Origin: CAYMZZ01 sp047600605
GTDB taxonomy: Bacteria; Bacteroidota; Bacteroidia; Chitinophagales; Chitinophagaceae
Assembly: GCA_047600605.1 (NCBI GenBank)
Contig: JASGKK010000003.1
Coordinates: forward strand, 186,001-250,000
DNA: 64,000 nucleotides
Reading direction: 5' to 3'
A model generated the notes under the pieces. It saw only the letters and a list, made by a program, of their open reading frames with translations, was not told the DNA's origin and ran no database searches. A program made the position numbers and the translations under genes. Shown piece by piece: positions 51,683 through 60,051 of this stretch. Each line of letters begins with the position of its first letter. Within the stretch, counting starts at the first letter, position 1.

Positions 51683-52690
51683 TTACAATAATCCTTTCTG
51701 ACTAAGGTATTCCGCAATTTGTACTGCATTGGTCGCAGCTCCCTTGCGGAGATTATCAGACACCACCCACAGGTTAAGTGTATTGGGCTGGCTTTCATCA
51801 CGGCGCAGACGGCCAACAAACACTTCATCTTTTTCATGTGCATCCATCGGCATGGGGTATTGCTGTGAAGCAGGATCATCTGTGAGTACCACACCCGGAG
51901 CCGTACTAAGAAGATCGCGTACTTCCTGAAGGTTGAAATCGCTGGCAAATTCCACATTCACTGACTCACTATGGCCGCCCATAACAGGAATACGTACGGT
52001 AGTGGCTGTAACACGAATGTTATCATCGCGCATGATCTTTTTGGTCTCGTTGACCATTTTCATTTCCTCTTTGGTATACCCATTGTCGAGAAAAACATTG
52101 ATCTGCGGAATTACATTAAGGTCAATCGGATATTTATACGCCATGGGATAGCCGGCTTCTTCACCTTTCACGGCTTTGACCCGTTCGCCCTGCAACTGGT
52201 CTACGGCCTTTACACCGGTACCCGTCACACTCTGATAGGTTGATACTACCACGCGTTTTATACCATATTTATGATGCAGCGGATTAAGTGCTACCACCAT
52301 TTGGATAGTAGAACAATTGGGATTGGCAATGATCTTATCATTTGCAGTCAGCACATCTGCATTGATCTCGGGCACAATCAGCGGTTTGGCCGGATCCATA
52401 CGCCAGGCAGATGAGTTATCGATCACGGTGATGCCGGCTTCTGCAAAACGGGGAGCCCACTCCAGTGAAGTGCTGCCTCCGGCAGAAAACAGTGCCACGG
52501 CCGGCTTCGCTGCAATAGCATCCGTCATGCTCACTACCTTGTAAGGCTTTCCCTTGAAGATAATTTCTTTACCTACTGATTTTTCGGATGCTACCGGTAT
52601 CAGTTCTGTTACCGGGAAATTGCGCTCGGCCAGTATCTGCAACATTTTTGTGCCCACCAGGCCCGTAGCGCCTACTACTGCAACTTTCAT
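51683..52690 (-). CDS. asd: aspartate-semialdehyde dehydrogenase
   Basis: Reduces aspartyl phosphate to aspartate semialdehyde with NADPH, the branch-point step to Lys, Thr, Met and diaminopimelate; cytoplasmic, 335 aa. The frame is open to 52723, but MKVAVVGATGLVGTKML (ATG 52690) is the family start with its Rossmann GxxGxxG. Catalytic Cys126 in IANPNCSTIQ, and the histidine in MGGHSESVNVEF. A 216-nt leader precedes it with a Lys-rich short peptide and an intrinsic terminator 65 nt before the start codon, consistent with attenuation control by aspartate-family amino acids. Confidence 0.96.
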   Translation of the reverse strand: MKVAVVGATGLVGTKMLQILAERNFPVTELIPVASEKSVGKEIIFKGKPYKVVSMTDAIAAKPAVALFSAGGSTSLEWAPRFAEAGITVIDNSSAWRMDPAKPLIVPEINADVLTANDKIIANPNCSTIQMVVALNPLHHKYGIKRVVVSTYQSVTGTGVKAVDQLQGERVKAVKGEEAGYPMAYKYPIDLNVIPQINVFLDNGYTKEEMKMVNETKKIMRDDNIRVTATTVRIPVMGGHSESVNVEFASDFNLQEVRDLLSTAPGVVLTDDPASQQYPMPMDAHEKDEVFVGRLRRDESQPNTLNLWVVSDNLRKGAATNAVQIAEYLSQKGLL

Positions 52691-52754
52691 GTTTGAGTTT
52701 CTCCCATCTCCGTTTGTTTGCAACGGAGTTTTTTGATGAATAAATAATGGTTAT

Positions 52755-52785
52755 AAAAAAACAGGCCCTCCGTAAGGAAGGCCTG
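52755..52785 (-). terminator. terminator inside the asd leader (attenuator)
   Basis: A 10-bp stem (outer arms CAGGCC/GGCCTG, inner TCC/GGA, 4-nt loop) at 52762-52785 is followed by seven T on the minus strand. No gene lies upstream on this strand that it could terminate, only the asd leader. The strand CCTTCCT in its 5' arm is complementary to AGGAAGG just after the leader-peptide stop. Confidence 0.8.
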
Positions 52786-52832
52786 CTGATTTCTTTATGC
52801 TGATTGTCATACATAACGCTGCAAACCTTCCT

Positions 52833-52868
52833 CTAGGGACGTTTCTTAATGCGCTTTGTATGTTTCAT
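52833..52868 (-). CDS. Lys-rich leader peptide of asd (attenuation peptide)
   Basis: An 11-codon frame MKHTKRIKKRP with a TAG stop, starting about 38 nt after the predicted transcription start. Four of 11 residues are lysine, two of them adjacent (codons 8-9), plus Thr and Ile: amino acids derived through the Asd product. Immediately after the stop codon comes AGGAAGG, which can pair with the terminator arm. A ribosome stalled at Lys codons would leave it free to form an antiterminator. Its size and position are as in classical amino-acid attenuators. No expression evidence. Confidence 0.6.
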   Translation of the reverse strand: MKHTKRIKKRP

Positions 52869-52909
52869 AATAATCATTGCTTAATAATACTATTTCTTTT
52901 TACAGTTAG

Positions 52910-52941
52910 CAAAAATAATGGCTCGTTTTATTCACGCCAAA
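52910..52941 (-). promoter_or_regulatory. promoter of the asd leader transcript
   Basis: TTTG (52938-52941), 20-nt spacer, TATTTTTG (52910-52917): both elements match the Bacteroidota consensus. Transcription is predicted to start near 52906. Confidence 0.78.
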
Positions 52942-52991
52942 ATTTGTTTTTTTCACCTTGCCATGCTTTTGCCTGTTTTTACCTTCAACCA

Positions 52992-54698
52992 ATGAAACGG
53001 ATAACGTGTGTTAGTCTTCTGTTGATAATGATATCCGCAGGACTGAAAGCGCAACAACGCTACGATGTAGTGATCAGTGAGATAATGGCAGACCCCAGCC
53101 CGCCCATCGGTCTGCCCGGCGTTGAGTGGATAGAGTTGCATAACCGCTCGGGGCAGCCTGTCAATCTGCAGGGCTGGCGGCTGGCCGATGCCGGTTCGCA
53201 AAGCGGACCCATGCCTTCTTACACACTACATCCTGGCAGGCAGGTGATTGTATGTGCCAACAGTGCCGTCGCATCTCTTTCGGCCTATGGCCCTTGTATT
53301 GGCGTCAGCAGTTTTCCATCACTTGATAATGAAAGTGATCAACTGACCCTTATTACAACAACCGGTCAGGTCATGCATGCGCTGGTATACGATAACAATT
53401 GGTATCAGAACGATGTGAAAAAAGAAGGTGGCTGGTCACTTGAAATGATCGATACAGATCAACCCTGCATATGGACAGGCAACTGGGCAGCCAGCATTCA
53501 TGCAGAAGGAGGTAGTCCCGGAAGACCCAATACAGTGGCCGGGCAACTGGAAGACATCAGTCCTCCCCGGGCTCTGCATGCCTACATGACTGATAGCCTG
53601 TCAGTCATTATAGAGTTTTCTTCACCGGTCGATAGCCTGAGTGCCACAGTTATCCAAAATTTCTCCCTGATCAATGGACCTGCTATCATACTGACTGGTA
53701 TGGTGGAGCCACTGGCTACGCGCGTGCGCCTGCAGCTTGCAGACACATTAGTGCCTGATAAGGTATACCAGCTAACGGTCACCGATCTGACTGGTTGCAG
53801 CAGTCATCAGCTATCTGGTGTGCAGCAATTATCTGTCGGGCGAAGCAGCCCTGTAGCCGGTGCGGGCATTATTATCAATGAAATCCTCTTTCACCCTCAC
53901 CCAAATGGCTTCGACTATGTGGAGTTGTATCATGCTGGCAAAACGATTGCTGATCTATCGAAATTAATGATCGCGCGCAGGGGCTCAGGAAGTCAGCTTC
54001 AGCAATTTTATCTGTTATCTGTCAGTCCGCGATTATTTTTTCCTGGCCAGTATCTTGTACTTACTACCGATGCGCGCAGCCTGGCTCACCATTATCTCGT
54101 GCGATATCCGGAGCGGGTATTGACACTGGCCGCACTCCCCTCCTATCCCAATGACAGTGGTGTGGTAGTATTGACTGATAAACAGGGGCAGGTAACAGAC
54201 GAGGTGTCGTATTCAGCAAAAATGCATTTTCCGCTTATTCGTAATCCACAGGGTGTGGCCCTGGAGCGGATTGATCCGGTTGGGTCTTCTGCCAACAATC
54301 ATAACTGGCACTCTGCGGCAGCTTCTGCCGGTTATGGTACACCCGGCTATGCCAATTCGCAATTGCATGCACAGGTGCCGCCTGTGCCGGGCCTTACACT
54401 GAGCAATACACTTTTTACACCTGATAATGACGGACAGGAAGATCTTTTGTTGATCAGCTATCAATGGCAGGAATCGGGATACATGATCCGTATACGGGTA
54501 TTTGACGATCAGGGCCGGCCTGTCCGCGAGCTGGTAAAAAATGAGTTGATGGGTACCCGGGGCAGCTGGAAGTGGGATGGTCTCGACAATACCGGCAGGC
54601 CACTTATCGCCGGTATCTATATCATCTGGGCCGAGCTGTTTACACTTGCTGGTAAAAAGGAATTATTTAAACAGCCGGTGATCCTTGCCAGGCGATAA
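52992..54698 (+). CDS. secreted lamin-tail-domain protein with FlgD-like C-terminal domain
   Basis: 568 aa. The frame opens at 52797, but the signal peptide begins at the ATG at 52992 (MKRITCVSLLLIMISAGLKAQQ); upstream DNA carries the divergent asd promoter. Two lamin-tail-type domains are visible (VVISEIMADPSPPIGLPGVEWIELHNRSG near residue 25, and IIINEILFHPHPNGFDYVELYHAG in the middle), separated by an Ig-like SbsA-type region. The C-terminus (NTLFTPDNDGQEDLLLISYQW...GSWKWDGLDNTGRPLIAGIYIIWAEL) is FlgD-Ig/gliding-associated-like. Probably exported and surface-associated. Function unknown; monocistronic. Confidence 0.85.
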   Translation: MKRITCVSLLLIMISAGLKAQQRYDVVISEIMADPSPPIGLPGVEWIELHNRSGQPVNLQGWRLADAGSQSGPMPSYTLHPGRQVIVCANSAVASLSAYGPCIGVSSFPSLDNESDQLTLITTTGQVMHALVYDNNWYQNDVKKEGGWSLEMIDTDQPCIWTGNWAASIHAEGGSPGRPNTVAGQLEDISPPRALHAYMTDSLSVIIEFSSPVDSLSATVIQNFSLINGPAIILTGMVEPLATRVRLQLADTLVPDKVYQLTVTDLTGCSSHQLSGVQQLSVGRSSPVAGAGIIINEILFHPHPNGFDYVELYHAGKTIADLSKLMIARRGSGSQLQQFYLLSVSPRLFFPGQYLVLTTDARSLAHHYLVRYPERVLTLAALPSYPNDSGVVVLTDKQGQVTDEVSYSAKMHFPLIRNPQGVALERIDPVGSSANNHNWHSAAASAGYGTPGYANSQLHAQVPPVPGLTLSNTLFTPDNDGQEDLLLISYQWQESGYMIRIRVFDDQGRPVRELVKNELMGTRGSWKWDGLDNTGRPLIAGIYIIWAELFTLAGKKELFKQPVILARR

Positions 54699-54733
54699 AG
54701 CAGAAGCCCGGCAGAACCTGCCGGGCTTCTGCT
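54699..54733. terminator. bidirectional hairpin between convergent genes
   Basis: A perfect 16-bp GC-rich stem (arm AGCAGAAGCCCGGCAG) with a 3-nt loop, starting right after the lamin-tail gene stop and 16 nt before the end of the kinase gene. No strong T-tract. Confidence 0.8.
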
Positions 54734-54749
54734 GATATTCCCCAAAAGA

Positions 54750-55674
54750 TCAGAGTAATTCTATTTCAAAATTTACCAGGTCTTTGAATTGCTGAATACG
54801 CATGTCGATATCGGTTTTGGTAATCTCACGCAGGCGGGTAGCACCGAATTTTTCCACGCAAAAGCTGGCCATGGCGGAGCCCACAATAATACCCCGTTTC
54901 ATGTTTTCGAATGAGATATCGCCCGTTTTGGCCAGATGACCCACAAATCCGCCTGGCAAATGTGTCGCCAGCCCCGGTCGGATCAAATACGTCTTCGAGT
55001 GGCAGTGCCGGGGCAAAGAAGACACTGTCCTTATCAAACAGCAGGGCGCCATGTTCTCCTTTCTTGATGATCAGGTATTTGGGTCCCATTTGCAGAATTG
55101 ACTTGGCTGCTTTTACCAGCGAAAACTGTCCGGTCAGCTGCCTGGCCTCTGCGTCATTGACCAGCAGCATATCTACATGTTTCAGTACTTCTTCCAGGTC
55201 GGGCAGCGCTACTTCCATCCAGAAATTCATTGTGTCCATTACGATCAGCCGGGGGCGCTGTTTGAGCTGACGAATCACACTCAGCTGCACAGCAGGCACC
55301 AGGTTGCCCAGCATCAGGAATTCTGCGCCCTGGTAGCTATCCGGGATACGCGGATTAAAGTCTGCCAGTACGTTCAGGTCCGTAACCAGGGTATCGCGGC
55401 TATTCATATCCGCATGATAGCGGCCGCTCCAGAAAAACGATTTCTTGTCAGGTACAATTTCTACCCCGTCAAGCTGCACACCACGGCGTTTCAGCTCTTC
55501 CAGCTCCTCTATGGGAAAGTCATAGCCCACAATGGATACTTGTTGTATGGGTTTTATAAAATTGGAAGCAGCATAGGCCACATAGGTGGCTGAACCGCCA
55601 ACTATCTTATCTGTTTTGCCAAAGGGTGTTTCAATGGCATCAAAAGCCATAGTGCCTACTGTAATCAATGACAT
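54750..55674 (-). pseudogene. PfkB-family kinase, frameshifted near 54954
   Basis: The ATG at 55674 (MSLITVGTMAFDAIETPFG) is chosen over upstream codons. The N-terminal part reads as a ribokinase/adenosine-kinase-like PfkB protein (IVGGSATYVAYAASNF, LLVNDAEARQLTG) up to DPTGAGDTFA with catalytic D237. Immediately after residue 240 the frame goes wrong. Skipping one base near 54954 restores GGFVGHLAKTGDISFENMKRG and an end at FKDLVNFEIELL, stop 54750, total about 307 aa. The loss would remove the last about 65 residues including part of the nucleotide site. It may be a sequencing error or a recent mutation. Substrate unknown. Confidence 0.85.
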
Positions 55675-55875
55675 GAAAGACGTTTTATATTTTGTAGTAA
55701 TGTTTTCCGATTTAGTCAACTGCCGTTAAAACAAGTCCGGACCGGCCTTTTCCGCAGGAAAACGAGGGGCTGAAAGGGCGTGCAAACGTACATGAAAAAT
55801 CGTATCCGGGGAAGTTTAAAATACTTCTATTTATTGAGGCAAAGGCTTATCAGGACTGAGCTCCTTCAAACCGGT

Positions 55876-55909
55876 TTTGGTAATATTGACTGAAACCTAT
55901 ATATCTTTG
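55876..55909 (+). promoter_or_regulatory. promoter of TetR-paaE
   Basis: TTTG (55876-55879), 22-nt spacer, TATCTTTG (55902-55909). The predicted transcription start falls at or next to the A of the ATG at 55913, so the mRNA may be leaderless. Confidence 0.7.
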
Positions 55910-55912
55910 GGT

Positions 55913-56506
55913 ATGGCCAAATCAGTAAGAAAAAAGGCATCCAAGAAAGATTTAATTCTTCAGAAGGCTGCCATCATGTTTAGGGAAAAGGGCTTTGCCG
56001 CCACTTCTATGCGCGACCTGGCTGAATCTGTTGGCATTGAAGCCGCCAGCCTGTACAATCATATCCGCTCCAAAAACGAGATTCTCGAAGCTATTTGTTT
56101 TGATGTTGCCAATCGGTTCAACACAAATATGGAACAACTGGAAGCAGGTCATACGGGATCCATCAGCAAAGTGGAAACCCTGTTGCGCTTTCATATCCGG
56201 CAAATGATTGAGCATTACGAGGAAGTCTATGTAAGCGACCGCGAATGGAAACACCTGGAAGACCCCTATTTGTCTAATTTTCAGACTCAACGCAGGGCTT
56301 ATCGTAAAAAATTTGCTTCTATTATTGAAGACGGTATCCGCAAAAACGAGATCCGCAATATAGATGCGCCTACAGCTGTCCTTATCATGCTGCATGCCGT
56401 AAGCGGCATTGAATCATGGCACCGCTCCAAAACCAAGATCAATGCACAGGAGCTGGAAGACAATATGGTCATGATCATGATCGATGGATTAAGAAAACAA
56501 GGTTAA
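55913..56506 (+). CDS. TetR/AcrR-family transcriptional regulator
   Basis: 197 aa from the ATG at 55913 (MAKSVRKKASKKDLIL); the frame is open from 55877. N-terminal TetR helix-turn-helix (about residues 10-58): ILQKAAIMFREKGFAATSMRDLAESVGIEAASLYNHIRSKNEILEAI. The all-helical effector domain follows. It lies 3 nt before the PaaE-like reductase gene, so the two form an operon. TetR regulators beside paaE in Bacteroidota are thought to respond to phenylacetyl-CoA or related acyl-CoA (context inference). Confidence 0.92.
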   Translation: MAKSVRKKASKKDLILQKAAIMFREKGFAATSMRDLAESVGIEAASLYNHIRSKNEILEAICFDVANRFNTNMEQLEAGHTGSISKVETLLRFHIRQMIEHYEEVYVSDREWKHLEDPYLSNFQTQRRAYRKKFASIIEDGIRKNEIRNIDAPTAVLIMLHAVSGIESWHRSKTKINAQELEDNMVMIMIDGLRKQG

Positions 56507-56509
56507 GCC

Positions 56510-57595
56510 ATGTCCATTCATTTTCACCCCGTACGCGTAAAAGAAGTACGCAGGGAAACACCTGCCTGCGTGTCAGTATTGCTGGATATTCCCGCAGGCC
56601 TGCAACCTGATTTCAATTATCAGCAGGGGCAAAGTCTTACAATCCGCACGTTTATCAACGGCGAAGAAGTACGTCGCACCTATTCACTCTGCAGTTCACC
56701 ACTCGATGGCGAATGGCGGGTAGCTATCAAAAAGGTAGATGGCGGATTATTTTCTTCTTTTGCCAACGAACTGCTCAAACCCGGCGATACGCTGGAAGTG
56801 ATGCAGCCGATAGGTCGTTTTTATACAGAACTGAAACCTATGCATCGCAAAAGGTATGTAGCATTTGCGGCAGGCAGTGGCATCACTCCTGTTTTATCAC
56901 TTATCAAAACCACGCTGGCCACAGAGCCGCTCAGTCGCTTCACACTGGTATACGGCAATCGGAGCCGCCAGGATATTATCTTTTTTGAAGAACTGGAAGC
57001 GCTGAAAAATAAATATCTCGATCGTTTTCAGCTGATCCATATCCTAAGCCGCGAAACGCAGGATGCGCCCGTACTCAATGGCCGCATCAATGCAGAAAAG
57101 CTCCGCGATCTCGACAAGCTGGTCGATTATGTACTTACGGATGAGTTCTTCATTTGTGGCCCCGAAGCCATGATCTTTGAAGTAAAGGATTTTCTCGAAT
57201 CACGTATTGCCGACAAGCGGCGCATCCATTTCGAATTATTTACTACTCCGGGCCAAAGCCAGTCTGCATTTTCAGGAAAATCTGTTGCACCCGTCACGGC
57301 ACCCTCCAGTGGCTGCCAGGTACGCATCAGACTCGATGGCCGCTCTATTGAATTTACCATGCCCGCCAGCAGCGAAGATTCCGTTCTGGATGCTGCTCTT
57401 GCCGCCGGTGCCGACCTGCCCTATGCCTGCAAAGGCGGTGTATGCTGTACCTGCAAGGCACGCCTGCTCGAAGGTGAGGTAAAGATGGATGTGCACTGGG
57501 GACTGGAGGAAGAAGAGATCAAACAGGGCTATATACTTACCTGCCAGAGTCACCCGCTTACCGCACAGGTATCGGTTGATTTTGATGTCAGATAA
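56510..57595 (+). CDS. paaE: PaaE-like ferredoxin-NAD(P) reductase
   Basis: 361 aa. N-terminal FNR-like module: FAD-binding RRTYSLCSSP near residue 51, NAD(P)-binding FAAGSGITPVLSLI and FICGPEAMIFEV. The C-terminal plant-type 2Fe-2S ferredoxin domain has the cysteine cluster CKGGVCCTCKARLLEG plus a later Cys in ILTCQSHPL. This domain order is that of PaaE, which passes electrons to the phenylacetyl-CoA epoxidase PaaABC. None of paaABC(D) is next to it; a terminator and a GH3 gene follow. It might therefore serve another oxygenase, or the partners lie elsewhere. Confidence 0.85.
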   Translation: MSIHFHPVRVKEVRRETPACVSVLLDIPAGLQPDFNYQQGQSLTIRTFINGEEVRRTYSLCSSPLDGEWRVAIKKVDGGLFSSFANELLKPGDTLEVMQPIGRFYTELKPMHRKRYVAFAAGSGITPVLSLIKTTLATEPLSRFTLVYGNRSRQDIIFFEELEALKNKYLDRFQLIHILSRETQDAPVLNGRINAEKLRDLDKLVDYVLTDEFFICGPEAMIFEVKDFLESRIADKRRIHFELFTTPGQSQSAFSGKSVAPVTAPSSGCQVRIRLDGRSIEFTMPASSEDSVLDAALAAGADLPYACKGGVCCTCKARLLEGEVKMDVHWGLEEEEIKQGYILTCQSHPLTAQVSVDFDVR

Positions 57596-57653
57596 TTCTT
57601 TTTATCCGGGGAAAATGAAGATAGATTCACCGGACAACAGTATTTCAATAATG

Positions 57654-57683
57654 AGAAATGGCCTGCAAGAGCAGGCCATTTCT
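57654..57683. terminator. bidirectional hairpin between paaE and the GH3 gene
   Basis: A perfect 13-bp stem (AGAAATGGCCTGC and complement) with loop AAGA, between two convergent stop codons. The tract after it on the plus strand is TTTCTACTAAT, only moderately T-rich. Confidence 0.8.
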
Positions 57684-57703
57684 ACTAATATTATTCATTA
57701 CTA

Positions 57704-59947
57704 TCAGGGTAAAAGACGGAAACTGTCCTTTAACCGTATGTCGGCAGATGAAGAGCCGATCATGAGGTCAAAATCGCCGGGCTCTGCATCCCACTTTAGT
57801 CTGGCATTGTAAAAAGACAATTTTTCTTTGCTGATCACAAACCGGATCGTTTTTTTCTCACCTGGCTGCAGCGACAGCTTTTTAAAATCTTTTAATTCTT
57901 TAACCGGACGCACTACGGAGCCAACCCTGTCGCGCAGGTAAAGCTGTACGACTTCCTCGCCGGCATAGCTGCCTGTGTTGGCAATATCCATTGTAACCAC
58001 AATACTATCCGCTTTTTTCATTTCCTTTTTATTCAGCTTAAGATTGGTATACGCGAAGCTGGTATAACTGAGTCCGTATCCGAATTCGAATTTGGGATAA
58101 ATAGATTCATCAATATAGGCAGAGCGATAAAACCTGTCTTTGTCGCTGGTAGCGGGACGACCGGTATTGAAGTAGCTGTAATAGATAGGGATCTGTCCTT
58201 CGCTTCGGGGAAAGGTCATAGGCAGTTTGGCCGATGGGTTATAATCACCAAACAATACATCGGCAATGGCATTGCCTGCTTCACTACCCAGCCACCAGGT
58301 ATATAAAATAGCGGGTGCGTTATCAGCCACCCAGTCAAATACCAGCGGGCGGCCGGCATTGATGAGTACTACTACTGGTTTGCCCGTGGCTATTATTGTT
58401 TTGATCAGCTCTTCCTGCACACCCGGCAGGCGAATGCTGCTGCGGCTTTTGGCTTCACCACTCATATCGCGCCGCTCGCCCACACTCAACACCACTACAT
58501 CGGCCTGGCTGGCAGCCTGCACTGCTTCGGCAAAACCGGCACGGCTGCTGTCCTCGATACCACATCCTTTTGCGTACAAGAGTTGTGATGCGCCACCCAG
58601 TTTGTTGATCATACCCTGCCATTGTGAAACGATGTAGCTGGAGTCGTCGGGCATTTCTATACTCCAGAAGCCGAGATTTTGTTTTACTTCTTTTACCAGC
58701 GGTCCAATGAATGCGATGCGGTTATTCTGTTTCTTCAGGGGCAACAGCTGATTTTGATTTTTAAGCAATACAATACTTTTCGCAGCCATGTCGCGTGCAG
58801 CACGGGTATGCGCAGGGTCGACGAGTGCAGCCTGCTCACGCGATGCATCACTAAACCGGTAGGGATCATCAAAAAGCCCGAGTTCAAATTTTTTACGCAG
58901 CACACGGCGCACAGCGTCATCGACCAACGCCATGGGCACTTTCTTTTCTTTTACCAGCTGTGCCAGGTGGTTTTTGTAACTGCGGCTTTCCATATCCATA
59001 TCGCTGCCGGCCGTAATAGCTGAAAGCGCCGCTTCATAGTTATCCTTTACATAGCCATGCTGTATCATCTCACCCACGGAACCCCAGTCGCTTACTACAA
59101 AGCCGGTAAACTTCCATTTGCCTTTAAGAATATCACGTTGCAGATAACTATTGCCGGTAGCAGGTATACCATTGAGATCGTTGAAAGAATTCATGAATGT
59201 AGCAGCGCCGGCATCAAGCGCTGCCTTGAATGGAGGCAGGTATGTTTCCCATAATTGTCTTTCGCTCATGTCTACACTATTATAATCACGCCCCCCTACT
59301 GCTGCACCATAGGCAGCAAAGTGTTTGGCGCAGGCCATGACCGCATCCGTCTGACCGAGGCCTTTGCCCTGAAAACCATGTACACGTGCTGTGGCTATCA
59401 ATGAGCCGAGATAAGGATCTTCACCGGCTCCTTCCATCACCCGTCCCCAGCGTGGGTCGCGTGCAATGTCGACCATCGGCGCAAAAGTCCAGTGAATACC
59501 GGCGGCGGAAGCTTCTGTAGCTGCCACACGCGCTGCCAGTTGTATGGCATCCATATCCCAACTGGCCGCTTCTGCCAGCGGAATGGGGAAGGTGGTTTTA
59601 TATCCATGAATCACATCCTGACCAAACAAAAGCGGAATACGTAACCGCGATTGCATAGCCATTTCCTGCAGTTGACGGGTATGGCGCACTCCCATAATAT
59701 TGAGCATGGAACCGATCTGTCCCTTACGGATCTGATCCTGCTTATCACCATCATTGGTAATGGGACCGGTCGATATCCAGTCGCCGCTATACTGATTCAG
59801 CTGACCTACCTTTTCTTCCAGCGTCATCAGGCGCAGCACTGAATCCACACGCTGATCAATTGTCTTACGTTGTGCAAGCGCAGGCAACATGCAGGCCAGC
59901 AAGCCGGTTGCCAGCAACGATTGTTTAAGTGATCGGTTTTTAAACAT
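57704..59947 (-). CDS. bglX: periplasmic beta-glucosidase, GH3
   Basis: 747 aa, near the usual BglX length. Signal peptide MFKNRSLKQSLLATGLLACMLPALAQ. GH3 N-domain with FGQDVIHGYKTTFPIPLAEAASWD, DPRWGRVMEGAGEDPYLGS, KHFAAYGAAVGGRDYN and nucleophile Asp in GFVVSDWGSVGEM. Then the GH3 C-domain (AAKSIVLLKNQNQLLPL...) and a fibronectin-III-like domain (YAGEEVVQLYLRDRVGSVVRPVKELKDF). Releases glucose from beta-gluco-oligosaccharides in the periplasm. It is located after two GH30 genes on the same strand, which suggests it finishes the degradation of their products. Confidence 0.94.
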   Translation of the reverse strand: MFKNRSLKQSLLATGLLACMLPALAQRKTIDQRVDSVLRLMTLEEKVGQLNQYSGDWISTGPITNDGDKQDQIRKGQIGSMLNIMGVRHTRQLQEMAMQSRLRIPLLFGQDVIHGYKTTFPIPLAEAASWDMDAIQLAARVAATEASAAGIHWTFAPMVDIARDPRWGRVMEGAGEDPYLGSLIATARVHGFQGKGLGQTDAVMACAKHFAAYGAAVGGRDYNSVDMSERQLWETYLPPFKAALDAGAATFMNSFNDLNGIPATGNSYLQRDILKGKWKFTGFVVSDWGSVGEMIQHGYVKDNYEAALSAITAGSDMDMESRSYKNHLAQLVKEKKVPMALVDDAVRRVLRKKFELGLFDDPYRFSDASREQAALVDPAHTRAARDMAAKSIVLLKNQNQLLPLKKQNNRIAFIGPLVKEVKQNLGFWSIEMPDDSSYIVSQWQGMINKLGGASQLLYAKGCGIEDSSRAGFAEAVQAASQADVVVLSVGERRDMSGEAKSRSSIRLPGVQEELIKTIIATGKPVVVLINAGRPLVFDWVADNAPAILYTWWLGSEAGNAIADVLFGDYNPSAKLPMTFPRSEGQIPIYYSYFNTGRPATSDKDRFYRSAYIDESIYPKFEFGYGLSYTSFAYTNLKLNKKEMKKADSIVVTMDIANTGSYAGEEVVQLYLRDRVGSVVRPVKELKDFKKLSLQPGEKKTIRFVISKEKLSFYNARLKWDAEPGDFDLMIGSSSADIRLKDSFRLLP

Positions 59948-59968
59948 TGACAGATTATTAGTAGTTGT

Positions 59969-60011
59969 AAAAAAGCCGCCCTGTACTATTGAATTGTTTC
60001 CAGGGCGGCTT
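59969..60011 (-). terminator. terminator between GH30 and GH3 genes
   Basis: An 11-bp stem (AAGCCGCCCTG at 59973-59983 / CAGGGCGGCTT at 60001-60011) followed by TTTTTT on the minus strand. It may reduce rather than abolish transcription into the GH3 gene. Confidence 0.82.
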
Positions 60012-60051
60012 GACGATAGTTATTATAAGAAAGTAATGTACCGGTGTTTTA

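Noticed and set aside
52797..52991. 65-residue N-terminal extension of the lamin-tail protein
   Set aside because: A proper signal peptide starts at 52992, and the upstream segment is occupied by the divergent asd promoter and leader peptide.
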